From: Acidobacteria bacterium Ga0077553
GTDB lineage: Bacteria; Acidobacteriota; Terriglobia; Bryobacterales; Bryobacteraceae
Direction: 5' to 3'
DNA: 36,052 bases
Assembly (NCBI GenBank): GCA_001464575.1
Contig: LNFE01000285.1
Location: forward strand, 1 to 36,052
The notes under the pieces are model-generated. The model did no database searches. It was not told where the DNA came from and worked only from the letters and a program-made list of their open reading frames with translations. Below, one piece after another: positions 1 to 9,664 of the stretch; the first letter of the stretch is position 1, and every line of letters starts with the position of its first letter. Position numbers and translations under genes: made by a program.

Positions 1-1
1 G

Positions 2-505
2 ATCAAGGTCGGCGCGGCTACCGAAACCGAAATGAAGGAAAAGAAGGCCCGTGTCGAAGACGCGCTGCACGCCACCCGTGCGGCCGTTGAAGAGGGCATC
101 GTTCCTGGCGGCGGTATCGCTCTTCTCCGTTCGGCTCTGGCGCTGAAGGACCTGAAGGTCCCCGGCGACGAGCAGATTGGTGTGGACATCATCAAGCGCT
201 CCTGCGAAGAGCCGATCCGTCAGATCTCCGGCAACGCCGGCTTTGAAGGCGCGATCGTCATCGAGAAGGTTCGCGAGAACGCCAACGCCAACTTCGGCTT
301 CAACGCCGCTTCCGGCGAGTACGAGGATCTGTTGGCCGCGGGCGTTATCGACCCGGCCAAGGTGACCCGCTCGGCCCTGCAGAACGCCGCTTCGATCAGC
401 GCCCTGATGCTGACCACCGAAGCGATGATCTGCGAGATCCCCGAGAAGAAGGCGGCTCCGGCTCCCGGCGGCCATGACCACGGCCCCGGCGGCATGGACT
501 ACTAA
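2..505 (+). CDS. groEL: GroEL chaperonin, C-terminal part (5' end outside window)
   Basis: This is the last 167 residues of the 60-kDa chaperonin that folds proteins in the cytoplasm with GroES. The frame is open to the left edge, so the start is missing. The fragment begins [20 protein letters not shown], a highly conserved stretch at the apical/intermediate-domain boundary. It continues with the conserved EEGIVPGGG and ends in a Gly/Met-type tail ([12 protein letters not shown]) typical of GroEL. The tail includes two His residues. A strong hairpin follows about 28 bp after the stop. The next gene (mtnA) is convergent, so groEL is the last gene of its transcript. Identification is secure. 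Whether this is the groES-linked copy or a second paralogue cannot be told from the fragment. Confidence 0.97.
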   Translation: MKVGAATETEMKEKKARVEDALHATRAAVEEGIVPGGGIALLRSALALKDLKVPGDEQIGVDIIKRSCEEPIRQISGNAGFEGAIVIEKVRENANANFGFNAASGEYEDLLAAGVIDPAKVTRSALQNAASISALMLTTEAMICEIPEKKAAPAPGGHDHGPGGMDY

Positions 506-532
506 ACCAGTCCTGCTTCCCAGCAGAAAGAG

Positions 533-558
533 AGGCCCTGAGCGAAAGCTCAGGGCCT
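533..558. terminator. Shared bidirectional intrinsic terminator between groEL and mtnA
   Basis: A perfect 11-bp stem (533-543 pairing with 548-558, AGGCCCTGAGC and its complement) is closed by a GAAA tetraloop. It sits between the groEL stop (505) and the mtnA stop (567). A T-rich tail (TCTTGCGTTT) follows on the plus strand. On the minus strand the flank is also fairly T-rich (CTCTTTCTG). The position between two convergent genes suggests it ends transcription both ways. Confidence 0.85.
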
Positions 559-566
559 TCTTGCGT

Positions 567-1580
567 TTAGCTGTTCGCCAGACGCGGAAGCGATTCCGTG
601 AAGGGCGGGTAGGCGACGCCCTTCTCCGTGATAATGCCGGCGACGTAGCGGTTTGGGGTGACGTCAAAGGCAGGGTTCTGCACCGCGATGCCTTCGGGAG
701 CCACAGGCACGCCGTAGACCTCGGTCACCTCTTCCGACGAGCGCTCTTCGATCGGGATCTGGTCGCCGCTAGTCAACGTCAGGTCGAGCGTTGAAATCGG
801 CGCCGCGACGTAGAAGGGCACGCCATTTTCCTTCGCCAGCACGGCTACGCTATAGGTGCCGATCTTGTTCGCCACGTCGCCATTGCCGGCGATGCGGTCC
901 GCGCCGACGACGACGCAGCCAATGCGGCCGGACTTGAGGAAGTGGCCGGCCATATTGTCCGTGATCAAGGTGGTGGGAATGCCGTCTTCCTGAAGCTCCC
1001 AGGCGGTGAGGCGGGCGCCTTGCAGGAAGGGGCGGGTCTCGTCGGCGAAGACGTCGATCTGCTTACCGGCGGCCACGGCCGCACGGATGACGCCGAGCGC
1101 CGTGCCATAGCCCGCGGTGGCGAGCGCGCCGGCGTTGCAGTGGGTCAGGACCGTCTTGCCGTCCGGCACGAGATCTGCGCCGTGGGCTCCGATGGCCTTA
1201 CAAATGGCGACGTCCTCGTCCTTTACGAGTTTGGCTTCGGTGACCAGCGCTTCAATGATGGCCTCGCGGCTTTGGCCAGCGAGGCTCGCGTGCAGGCGCC
1301 GCATACGCTCGATGCCCCAGAACAGGTTCACCGCGGTGGGGCGGGTGGCGGCCAACGTCGAGCAGATCAGCTCGAAATCGTCGTCGCTCCGCTCGACGCC
1401 GATGGCCACGCCCATGGCGGCCGCCACGCCGATGGCCGGCGCGCCGCGGATGATCATCGTCTTGATGGCCTCCGCCACTTCGCCATAGCTACGGCAGGTG
1501 ACAAACACCGTTTCGCGGGGGAGGCGGGTCTGATCGATCATTACGACCCCGTCCGCCGTCCATTCAATAGTTTCGACCAT
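567..1580 (-). CDS. mtnA: S-methyl-5-thioribose-1-phosphate isomerase
   Basis: This 337-residue enzyme isomerises methylthioribose-1-phosphate to methylthioribulose-1-phosphate in the methionine salvage pathway (cytoplasmic). It belongs to the eIF2B alpha/beta/delta-related MtnA family and has the usual length. Visible signatures are RGAPAIG (45-51), [10 protein letters not shown] with the expected catalytic Cys148, the DETRP segment starting near 180, and [10 protein letters not shown] with the expected catalytic Asp228, followed by NKIGTY. The ATG lies inside the last codons of the upstream CPBP gene (17-bp overlap), so translation is probably coupled and mtnA is the last gene of the uvrA operon. 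No other methionine-salvage gene is present in the window. Confidence 0.95.
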   Translation of the reverse strand: MVETIEWTADGVVMIDQTRLPRETVFVTCRSYGEVAEAIKTMIIRGAPAIGVAAAMGVAIGVERSDDDFELICSTLAATRPTAVNLFWGIERMRRLHASLAGQSREAIIEALVTEAKLVKDEDVAICKAIGAHGADLVPDGKTVLTHCNAGALATAGYGTALGVIRAAVAAGKQIDVFADETRPFLQGARLTAWELQEDGIPTTLITDNMAGHFLKSGRIGCVVVGADRIAGNGDVANKIGTYSVAVLAKENGVPFYVAAPISTLDLTLTSGDQIPIEERSSEEVTEVYGVPVAPEGIAVQNPAFDVTPNRYVAGIITEKGVAYPPFTESLPRLANS

Positions 1581-2279
1581 TCAGGATGAAGCCTCCGAAC
1601 ATTGCAAGATTGTAGGTGCAGTGGGTTAACGTCGCGGCCGCCGTTCCCGACTGCAGACGCAGCCAGCCGAACACGAGACCAGCCACCGTCAACAGCAGCA
1701 GATGCTGCCAGCTCCACGAGTACTGCGGCCCGTGGATGAGGGCGAAGGGCACGCTGGTCAACACCAGCGCCGCCACCTGGCCAAAATGTTTCACCGCCAG
1801 CGGCAGCACGAGGCCGCGAAAGAAGAGCTCTTCGCAGACCGGACCGAACGTCACGGCGAACAGGAAGAACAAGACTCGCTGCACCGGATCGGCCAAGAGC
1901 TCGTCAATGAGCGGCATCTTGACCTCTTTCGCCTGCAGCGCCCAGCCGGCGAAGCCGACAAAGACTGTGAGCGCGGGGCCATAGGCCAGGAACCGCCAGT
2001 ATTGCGGCGGCAGGCCGAAGCCTAGGCTCTCCCAGAACGGCTGCTTGTGGCGGAGGTGGAAGCTGAGCCACGCCGCCCCGACCCAGAACGCATAGCCCAA
2101 CAACTGCGACGGCATGGCGAGGTTTTTCGCCTCCGGTTTGATGCCCATCAGGGTTAGGGCCAGCAACACAATGCCGCCGGAGATCACCAGCGCCGGCAGG
2201 ATCGCGCCCAACGTTAGAAAAACGTCCAACCATCCCCAAAAGGGGAAGGGAGGGGCGGCGGTTTCTTCGGAAGTGGCGA

Positions 2280-2283
<4 letters not shown>
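1564..2283 (-). CDS. CPBP-family intramembrane (CAAX-like) protease
   Basis: This is a membrane protein of 239 residues with several hydrophobic segments and the CPBP/Abi (CAAX protease and bacteriocin-processing) motifs. These are EE-FFR (Glu151, Glu152, Arg156), F-ALIH with His184, and HCTYN with His221/Asn225, the residues expected at the metal/catalytic site. I place the start at the GTG at 2281-2283, whose last bases form a GTGA overlap with the uvrA stop. The frame stays open upstream to 2412, but that part lies inside uvrA and looks like an out-of-frame shadow. The natural substrate is unknown. Members are linked to peptide processing, self-immunity or regulated proteolysis. Overlaps on both sides mean it is probably co-translated with uvrA and mtnA. 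Confidence 0.85.
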
Positions 2284-5026
<2,743 letters not shown>

Positions 5027-5030
<4 letters not shown>

Positions 5031-5236
5031 GAATTCTTTACGCTCTCCATCTTCGCCTTGGCCCAGTCCACCAGCCGACGGATCGGCGAATTTTCCGCCT
5101 CCATCCACTCCTGAAAACGAATCACCGCCCCGTCAAGGCCGGTGGGGCGGTTGAGCGAGGCGGTGGGATCGGGAAAGAAGGTGACCCTCTTGAGATTGTA
5201 CCAACCCGGTCGTTGACGGTATTTTTGGGCGCTCTC
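5027..5236 (-). other. 69-codon open frame upstream of uvrA, remnant or leader peptide carrying one repeat arm
   Basis: Between a TAG at 5237-5239 and a TGA overlapping the uvrA ATG (ATGA) there is an uninterrupted minus-strand frame. It reads ...[20 protein letters not shown] at its start and ends ...[13 protein letters not shown]. Its middle is identical in DNA and in reading frame to residues 7-39 of the helicase encoded at 5721-8024. There is no ATG near its beginning. Possible internal starts are a GTG (AVIRF) and an ATG (MEAENSP) preceded by AGGAG at a short spacing. It could be a degraded gene end, a translated leader coupled to uvrA, or only a by-product of the duplication. I do not assign a function. 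Confidence 0.35.
5079..5177 (-). repeat. Left arm of a perfect 99-bp inverted repeat (partner 5738-5836)
   Basis: The reverse complement of 5079-5177 is identical base for base to 5738-5836. I compared it in ten-base blocks and found no mismatch. The match stops abruptly at both ends (5178 against 5737, and 5078 against 5837). The arm lies 50 bp upstream of the uvrA start and reads in the same orientation as uvrA. Confidence 0.95.
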
Positions 5237-5322
5237 CTAGGATAAATCCTATAAAGGTACTGAACCTTTAGTAGTAAGGCTCTGGGACTCGGTCTATTGA
5301 CCGTTCTAGGCAATTAGCCTTA
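5213..5322 (+). promoter_or_regulatory. AT-rich leader before pilZ with a possible promoter and serial small hairpins
   Basis: The 5178-5335 stretch is visibly less GC-rich than its surroundings. On the plus strand a TTGACG (5213-5218) is followed 19 bp later by TAGGAT (5238-5243), and a TATAAA lies at 5250-5255. These are loose sigma-70-like elements only. Four short inverted repeats follow: AGGAT/ATCCT (5239-5250), AAAGGT/ACCTTT (5253-5269), and CGGTC/GACCG with a 4-nt loop (5290-5303). The last is nested inside TAAGGCT/AGCCTTA (5275-5281 with 5316-5322). It could be a structured 5' leader or operators. It matches no riboswitch consensus I know, including the c-di-GMP (GEMM) class. Divergent promoters for uvrA may also lie here. 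Confidence 0.35.
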
Positions 5323-5335
5323 GTCTGTAACAGTC

Positions 5336-5668
5336 GTGAGCGAACAACGGAAAACCAAGAGATTCGAAATCCAGTTGCCCCTTGAACTGGTACGCACCGG
5401 GAGCGAGCCCGTCTCGCGAGCGGGCGAGACGCGCAATATGAGTTCTGGCGGCGTGTTATTCACGTCAGAGGCGGAGATGCCAGTGGGCGATCCCATCGAG
5501 TATTTGGTCACCCTGCCGAGTGCGCTTTCGGGCGCTCCCGTGCGGCTACGGTGCATGGGGAAGGTGATTCGCAGTCAGGGCGTGCAGGCGTCCGAGCAGA
5601 CGACGGCGCGGCGGCCGTTTGCGATTGCCGCTACGCTCGAACGCTACGAGTTTATTCGCAGCAAATAA
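5336..5668 (+). CDS. Small PilZ-domain protein
   Basis: This is a 110-residue single-domain protein of the PilZ type, the classic receptor fold for the second messenger cyclic di-GMP. The two ligand-binding motifs are recognisable: RxxxR as R5-KTK-R9 and D/NxSxxG as N34-M-S-S-G-G39. Asn replaces the usual Asp, which is common in the family. No partner domain is attached, so it probably acts as a small adaptor; its target is unknown. The start is a GTG at 5336 with no clear ribosome-binding site. The gene is the only complete one between the two arms of the 99-bp inverted repeat, and it lies between divergent repair genes. Confidence 0.8.
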   Translation: MSEQRKTKRFEIQLPLELVRTGSEPVSRAGETRNMSSGGVLFTSEAEMPVGDPIEYLVTLPSALSGAPVRLRCMGKVIRSQGVQASEQTTARRPFAIAATLERYEFIRSK

Positions 5669-5687
5669 ACGACTTGTTTCCCTCCGT

Positions 5688-5713
5688 GGTTTCGGCGAAA
5701 CTAAAGCGAAACC
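5688..5713 (+). other. Small hairpin between pilZ and the helicase gene
   Basis: GGTTTCG (5688-5694) can pair with CGAAACC (5707-5713). Alternatively GTTTC/GAAAC (5689-5693 with 5697-5701) forms a tighter stem with a 3-nt loop. The two structures exclude each other. There is no T-run after them, so a simple intrinsic terminator is unlikely. They sit 20 bp after the pilZ stop and just before the helicase ATG, so an effect on helicase translation is possible but untested. Confidence 0.3.
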
Positions 5714-5720
5714 GCGGCGT

Positions 5721-8024
5721 ATGAACTTAACCTTAGGCTTTCCCGATCCCACCGCCTCGCTCAACCGCCCCACCGGCCTTGACGGGGCGGTGATTCGTTT
5801 TCAGGAGTGGATGGAGGCGGAAAATTCGCCGATCCGGCCTTTGCCAGAAGAGGTAACGCCGGAGCTGCAGAAGGGATTGGCGCAGCGGGGGATCAAGGAT
5901 CTGTATTCCCATCAGGCCGAAGCCTTCGCCCACGTGGCGGCCGGCCGCAATGTGGTGGTGGTGACGCCCACGGCGTCAGGCAAGACGCTTTGCTACAACT
6001 TGCCTGTGCTGAACCGTCTCGCGCTCGAGCCGGGCGCCCGGGCGATGTATCTGTTCCCCACCAAGGCCTTGGCCGAGGATCAGCTGCAGGAGTTCCAGCG
6101 GACGGTGGACGCGATGGAGTTACCGATCAAGGCGTTCACCTACGACGGGGATACGCCGTCGGACGCCCGGCGGGCGATCCGGGAGCGCGCCAACGTCGTC
6201 TTTACGAACCCGGACATGCTTCACAGCGGGATTTTGCCGCACCACACCAAGTGGGCCAAGGCGTTTGAGAACCTGCGCTACTTCGTGATCGACGAGTTGC
6301 ACTACTATCGCGGCGTCTATGGGTCACACCTTGGCAACATTTTGCGCCGGCTGCGCCGCATTTGCGAGTTCTACGGTTCCACGCCGCAGTTCATTTGTTG
6401 TTCGGCCACGATCGCCAACCCTCGGGAATTGGCCGAGGCGCTGGGCGAAGTTCCTTTTTCCCTGGTCGACCAGAACGGTGCGCCGCAGGCGGAAAAGTAC
6501 TTCGTGTTCTATAACCCGCCGGTGGTGAACCGCGAGTTGGGTATCCGCCGGAGCTATCTGCACGAATCGCGCCGGATCGCGCTGGAGTTTTTGGACCGTG
6601 GTCAGCAGACGCTCGTTTTCACGAACAACCGGCTGGCGACGGAGGTTTTGACCAAGTATCTGAAGGACGCGGCGGAGAAGCTACCCGCGTTGCGCGGCAA
6701 AATCAGCGGATACCGGGGGGGGTACCTGCCGAAGGAGCGCCGGGAGATCGAGAAGCAGATTCGTTCAGGGGAGGTGCAGGGGGTAGTCGCCACGAACGCG
6801 CTGGAGCTGGGCGTCGATATCGGCTCGCTCGACGCAATCGTGATGGCCGGATATCCAGGCACCATCGCTTCGACATGGCAGCGCGCCGGGCGGGCTGGGC
6901 GCCGGGGCCGGTTGTCGATGGCCGTGCTGGTGGCCTCGAGTGCGCCGCTCGATCAATACATCGTGGAGCATCCGGAGTATTTTTTTGGACGGCCGCCGGA
7001 GTCGGCCCACATCAATCCGAACAATCTGGAGATTCTGCTCAGCCACATGAAGTGTGCGGCCTTCGAACTTCCCATTCGCGATGGGGAGAAGTTTGGCGCG
7101 CTGGAGACCGGGGAGATGTGCCGCTTTCTCGAGGAGCTGGGCTTGCTGCATCATTCTGGCGAGAACTGGCATTGGACCTCCGATACCTACCCGGCCGACG
7201 CTGTCTCCTTGCGCGCGGTGACGAGTGACAATTTCGTTGTCATCGACATGACGCGCCAGAACACGGTGATTGCGGAGGTCGATTTCCCCTCCGCGCTGAC
7301 GACGCTGCACGAGAAGGCCATTTATCTTCACGACGCTCGCCAGTATCAGGTTGAGAAGTTCGACTACGATGGCCGGAAGGCTTACGTCCGGGCCGTCGAT
7401 TGCGACTATTTCACAGACGCGATCGACTACACGCAGGTCAAGATTCTGAGCGAGTTCGGCCAGGCGGGGCAGGCGGTATGGGGCGAGGTCCGGGTGAATC
7501 GGCAGATTGTCGGGTTCAAAAAGGTGAAGTTCTATACGCTCGAAAACGTCGGCGCCGGCAATCTTTCAATGCCGGAGCAGGAGATGCATACAACGTCGTT
7601 CTGGCTGCGCTTCCCGGCGGTATTCCTGGCGCGCTTTGCCGAGTACACCCCCACCGAGAAGCAGAACGGCCTGGTTGGTCTTGGCAACGCCTTGCGCGCG
7701 GTCGGGGCGCTGCTGCTGATGTGCGATCCGCGAGACCTGGCGGTAACCCTGACGGAGGATGCTACCGGCGGTCTCCGGGAGTGGGAGCCGAACCTGTACC
7801 TCTACGACAACTACCCGGGGGGTATGGGAGGCAGTGAACCGTTATTCCGGCAGCACGTGCGGCTGGTGCAGACGGCGGCCGACTTGGTTGGCGCTTGCCC
7901 CTGCGAGTCCGGATGCCCGAGTTGCGTGGGTCCGGCCGGGGAGGTTGGCGAGAAGGGCAAGGAGGTGGCTCTGCGGATCGCGGCGGCGCTGCTTGCCGGT
8001 TGCCGGGAGATCCCTGCCGCCTAA
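5721..8024 (+). CDS. mrfA: MrfA/YprA-type superfamily 2 DNA helicase with DUF1998 zinc domain
   Basis: This 767-residue helicase strongly resembles Bacillus subtilis MrfA (YprA), a 3'-5' DNA helicase of a mitomycin C repair pathway independent of UvrABC. Motifs: Walker A TPTASGKT (82-89), DELH (191-194), CSATIANP, and motifs V/VI in NALELGVDIG and QRAGRAGRRG. The C-terminal DUF1998 region ends in the four-Cys cluster CPCESGCPSC (Cys726, 728, 732, 735). Family identity becomes obvious from about PLPEEVTPEL onward. Residues 7-39 are encoded by the right arm of the 99-bp inverted repeat, so the extreme N-terminus may be a later acquisition. I chose the ATG at 5721. An ATG at 5811 with AGGAG 3 nt before it, and an upstream extension to 5619 overlapping pilZ, are alternatives. 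Confidence 0.92.
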   Translation: MNLTLGFPDPTASLNRPTGLDGAVIRFQEWMEAENSPIRPLPEEVTPELQKGLAQRGIKDLYSHQAEAFAHVAAGRNVVVVTPTASGKTLCYNLPVLNRLALEPGARAMYLFPTKALAEDQLQEFQRTVDAMELPIKAFTYDGDTPSDARRAIRERANVVFTNPDMLHSGILPHHTKWAKAFENLRYFVIDELHYYRGVYGSHLGNILRRLRRICEFYGSTPQFICCSATIANPRELAEALGEVPFSLVDQNGAPQAEKYFVFYNPPVVNRELGIRRSYLHESRRIALEFLDRGQQTLVFTNNRLATEVLTKYLKDAAEKLPALRGKISGYRGGYLPKERREIEKQIRSGEVQGVVATNALELGVDIGSLDAIVMAGYPGTIASTWQRAGRAGRRGRLSMAVLVASSAPLDQYIVEHPEYFFGRPPESAHINPNNLEILLSHMKCAAFELPIRDGEKFGALETGEMCRFLEELGLLHHSGENWHWTSDTYPADAVSLRAVTSDNFVVIDMTRQNTVIAEVDFPSALTTLHEKAIYLHDARQYQVEKFDYDGRKAYVRAVDCDYFTDAIDYTQVKILSEFGQAGQAVWGEVRVNRQIVGFKKVKFYTLENVGAGNLSMPEQEMHTTSFWLRFPAVFLARFAEYTPTEKQNGLVGLGNALRAVGALLLMCDPRDLAVTLTEDATGGLREWEPNLYLYDNYPGGMGGSEPLFRQHVRLVQTAADLVGACPCESGCPSCVGPAGEVGEKGKEVALRIAAALLAGCREIPAA
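5738..5836 (+). repeat. Right arm of the perfect 99-bp inverted repeat (partner 5079-5177)
   Basis: It is identical to the reverse complement of 5079-5177 and encodes residues 7-39 of the helicase in frame. Together the arms bracket 560 bp containing the pilZ leader and gene. Both divergent transcripts (uvrA and helicase) would carry the same 99-nt sequence near their 5' ends if transcription begins within or beyond the arms. Confidence 0.95.
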
Positions 8025-8317
8025 TAAGGCGACTTTTTCTTGCGGGTACAAATCAGCAGGCGTTGCCCAGGAGAATCCAACGCCTGCTGCATTTCCACAT
8101 GGAACCAGGGACGAAGAAGAGATTCAACGTCGTTATTGGGGACGGTGAGAAGGAGAAGCCCACCGGGACGCAGTACCCGTGCGATCTCCGCCACTAATAC
8201 TTCAGGGGAATCACACTGGTCCAGTTGACGAAAACACGAGACCGAATCAACACTACCGAAGCCCTCTCTCAACGGAAGCGCGATCGGTTGTGTAATTGCC
8301 AGTCTGGCTTGCCTCAC
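8021..8317 (-). CDS. Truncated class I SAM methyltransferase (C-terminal half only)
   Basis: This 98-residue frame shows the second half of a methyltransferase type 11 fold. The segment DSVSCFRQLDQCDSPE corresponds to the post-motif II region, and IARVLRPGGLLLLTVPN is the hallmark motif after it. The glycine-rich SAM-binding motif I is absent and I cannot find it in the DNA upstream. The start chosen is GTG at 8317, preceded by an AGGAG-type ribosome-binding site about 9 nt away. The frame is open to about 8372 without an ATG. It ends overlapping the helicase stop by 3 bp on the opposite strand. It is most likely a decayed gene remnant; a translated short protein remains possible because of the good ribosome-binding site. 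Confidence 0.5.
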   Translation of the reverse strand: MRQARLAITQPIALPLREGFGSVDSVSCFRQLDQCDSPEVLVAEIARVLRPGGLLLLTVPNNDVESLLRPWFHVEMQQALDSPGQRLLICTRKKKSPY

Positions 8318-8399
8318 GGCTAACTTCTCCTGCCCCCAATGTAAGCAGGTCTCATGCCAAACCGTAAGTTATTGAAAAGAATAGAGCCCTCAAACAGCA

Positions 8400-8432
8400 A
8401 CTGCGCGCTGCCGGGCAGTGGCAGCGCGCAGT
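8400..8432 (-). terminator. Intrinsic terminator of the SYLF gene
   Basis: A perfect 13-bp GC-rich stem (8400-8412 with 8420-8432) with a 7-nt loop lies 17 bp past the SYLF gene stop. On the minus strand it is followed by TTGCTGTTTGAG, which is moderately T-rich. It separates the SYLF gene from the methyltransferase remnant downstream. Confidence 0.6.
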
Positions 8433-8449
8433 GGAGCAAATGAGCCAGT

Positions 8450-9142
8450 TTACTTGGACAAACGGCTGGAGTACTTGTTGAGCGCAGCGAGGAACCTGGC
8501 GGCGGCCGCGGGAGCGGGCGTCTTCCCGTAGATGATCTGCTCGTTCTTCATCTTCTTATTGCCATAGAGGTCGCCAATGGCTTCGTCATCGCCCCGAATC
8601 GTCCCGCCTTTCAGAGAGACGCCCGCAAAGGCGCCGCGCGAACGGGAGTAGGTCAACATTTCAGCGCGCATGGTGGCATCGGTTTCGGCGGAACTCGTAC
8701 GGCCAACCGGGCCGGCCGCGGCCGAAGCCTCGCCGCCAACGGAGAACTTGCTGCTCTTGATCAGCTTTTCCGCGCCGCGGGCGTTCATTATCAGCATGAC
8801 GAAGTCAGTTTCCGCGCCACCGATCTGAAAGCCGATCGACCCGCCTTCCACCCGCATGGGAGCCGGCGCGGTCCAACCCGTGCCGTCGGCCTGGCGGCAG
8901 GAGAGAAAACCGCGTCCGAATCGCCCACCAACAATGAAGGCACCCTTCTTGAGACCGGGGACGACGAGGGCGCATTGCGCTTTATCGAGCAGTTCCTGGG
9001 GAATGCTCTTTTCCTTGACGGCCATAATCTCGTCGAGCACCGCAGCCGCTTCGTTGAGCCGTTCGGCGTGAGGCGAGGCCGCTTGCCCAAAACTCAGGCC
9101 GCAGACGGCCAACGTGGAGAACAGAATTCGCACATTCATCAT
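8450..9142 (-). CDS. Secreted SYLF-domain (Ysc84-like) protein
   Basis: This 230-residue protein has an N-terminal signal peptide (MMNVRILFSTLAVCGLSFGQ, cleavage near Ala21-Ala22) followed by a SYLF/Ysc84 lipid-binding domain. The domain shows the expected glycine-rich blocks: VPGLKKGAFIVGGRFGRGFL, GGSIGFQIGG and a late RSRGAFAGVSLKGG. Bacterial members are exported proteins of poorly defined role; eukaryotic SYLF domains bind phosphoinositides and actin. Two adjacent ATGs (9142 and 9139) are equally possible starts, and neither has a strong ribosome-binding site. It lies 72 bp downstream of another small secreted protein gene on the same strand. Confidence 0.85.
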   Translation of the reverse strand: MMNVRILFSTLAVCGLSFGQAASPHAERLNEAAAVLDEIMAVKEKSIPQELLDKAQCALVVPGLKKGAFIVGGRFGRGFLSCRQADGTGWTAPAPMRVEGGSIGFQIGGAETDFVMLIMNARGAEKLIKSSKFSVGGEASAAAGPVGRTSSAETDATMRAEMLTYSRSRGAFAGVSLKGGTIRGDDEAIGDLYGNKKMKNEQIIYGKTPAPAAAARFLAALNKYSSRLSK

Positions 9143-9187
9143 GCAACTAAGATGGCATGGAATCTATTGCTGTTACAGTGAAAAAAT

Positions 9188-9200
9188 CGGACACTCTCCG
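9188..9200 (-). terminator. Possible weak terminator after the small secreted protein gene
   Basis: A 4-bp stem (CGGA 9188-9191 with TCCG 9197-9200) is followed on the minus strand by ATTTTTT (9187-9181). It lies 14 bp past the stop at 9215. The U-tract is good but the stem is short, so the call is tentative. Confidence 0.3.
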
Positions 9201-9214
9201 GCGGGCAGCGACAG

Positions 9215-9535
9215 CTAGTCTTTGATGTTGACGATTTTGGCGATCATGATCTTATCGCCCTTGATTTCGCCGGAAATCATGACCTTGCCGTCGACGTGCT
9301 TTTTGGCGAGTTCGGCATCGGAGACTTGGTAGACCTTATTTTCTTTCTCGGTCACGAACACTGGCGCTGCGCCATTCTTAATGCAGCGGTCGGCGCATTC
9401 GCGCTCGGCCTTGCCGGAGCCGGCATTGCCCGCGCCGCAGGTGGAGTCGCTGATCCAACCCTTAAAATCGGCTGCCGAAGCGCCAACCGTCAACGAGGCC
9501 GCCAAAGCGAGAATTGAGAAATACCGTTTCGTCAT
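9215..9535 (-). CDS. Small secreted Cys-containing protein (DUF5818-like)
   Basis: This is a 106-residue protein with a clear signal peptide (MTKRYFSILALAASLTVGASA). The short mature domain begins DFKGWISDSTCG, continues with C-x3-C (ECADRC), then GAAPVFVTEKENKVYQV, and ends in beta-strand-like repeats (KVMISGEIKGDKIMIAKI). This pattern recurs in small exported proteins of acidobacteria; I associate it with DUF5818 from memory and cannot confirm it here. Three Cys residues are present (Cys33, 46 and 50). An AGGAG lies 14 nt before the ATG, which is long. Function unknown; it is probably extracytoplasmic. Confidence 0.7.
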   Translation of the reverse strand: MTKRYFSILALAASLTVGASAADFKGWISDSTCGAGNAGSGKAERECADRCIKNGAAPVFVTEKENKVYQVSDAELAKKHVDGKVMISGEIKGDKIMIAKIVNIKD

Positions 9536-9604
9536 GATCGCAGTTCACTCCTGGAGACATTGTGCCATTAATCGGCTACGGAATCATCCGGGCTCACGAA
9601 TCGC

Positions 9605-9631
9605 TCAAGGTGCGGAAGATTTCGCCGATAG
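9605..9631 (+). promoter_or_regulatory. Candidate sigma-28 (FliA) promoter of fliD
   Basis: TCAA (9605-9608), exactly 15 bp, then GCCGATAG (9624-9631). The enterobacterial sigma-28 consensus is TAAA-N15-GCCGATAA, so the match is 10 of 12 with the canonical spacing. It lies 33 bp upstream of the fliD ATG, in the right orientation for a flagellar late gene. A small CCGG-TTAT-CCGG hairpin sits between it and the ATG. Confidence 0.65.
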
Positions 9632-9664
9632 ATCTGATAGGAGTCCGGTTATCCGGGATCAACT

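Noticed and set aside
5031-5108. N-terminal extension of UvrA
   Set aside because: Family UvrA starts at [15 protein letters not shown]; the extension reads repeat-arm DNA out of the frame used in the helicase.
5267-5277. LexA-like half site (TTAGTAGTAA) between uvrA and pilZ
   Set aside because: It resembles one half of the Xanthomonas LexA box, but the second half is absent and the acidobacterial motif is not known to me.
5239-5322. c-di-GMP riboswitch before pilZ
   Set aside because: The conserved GEMM core sequences are not present; only short unrelated hairpins are seen.
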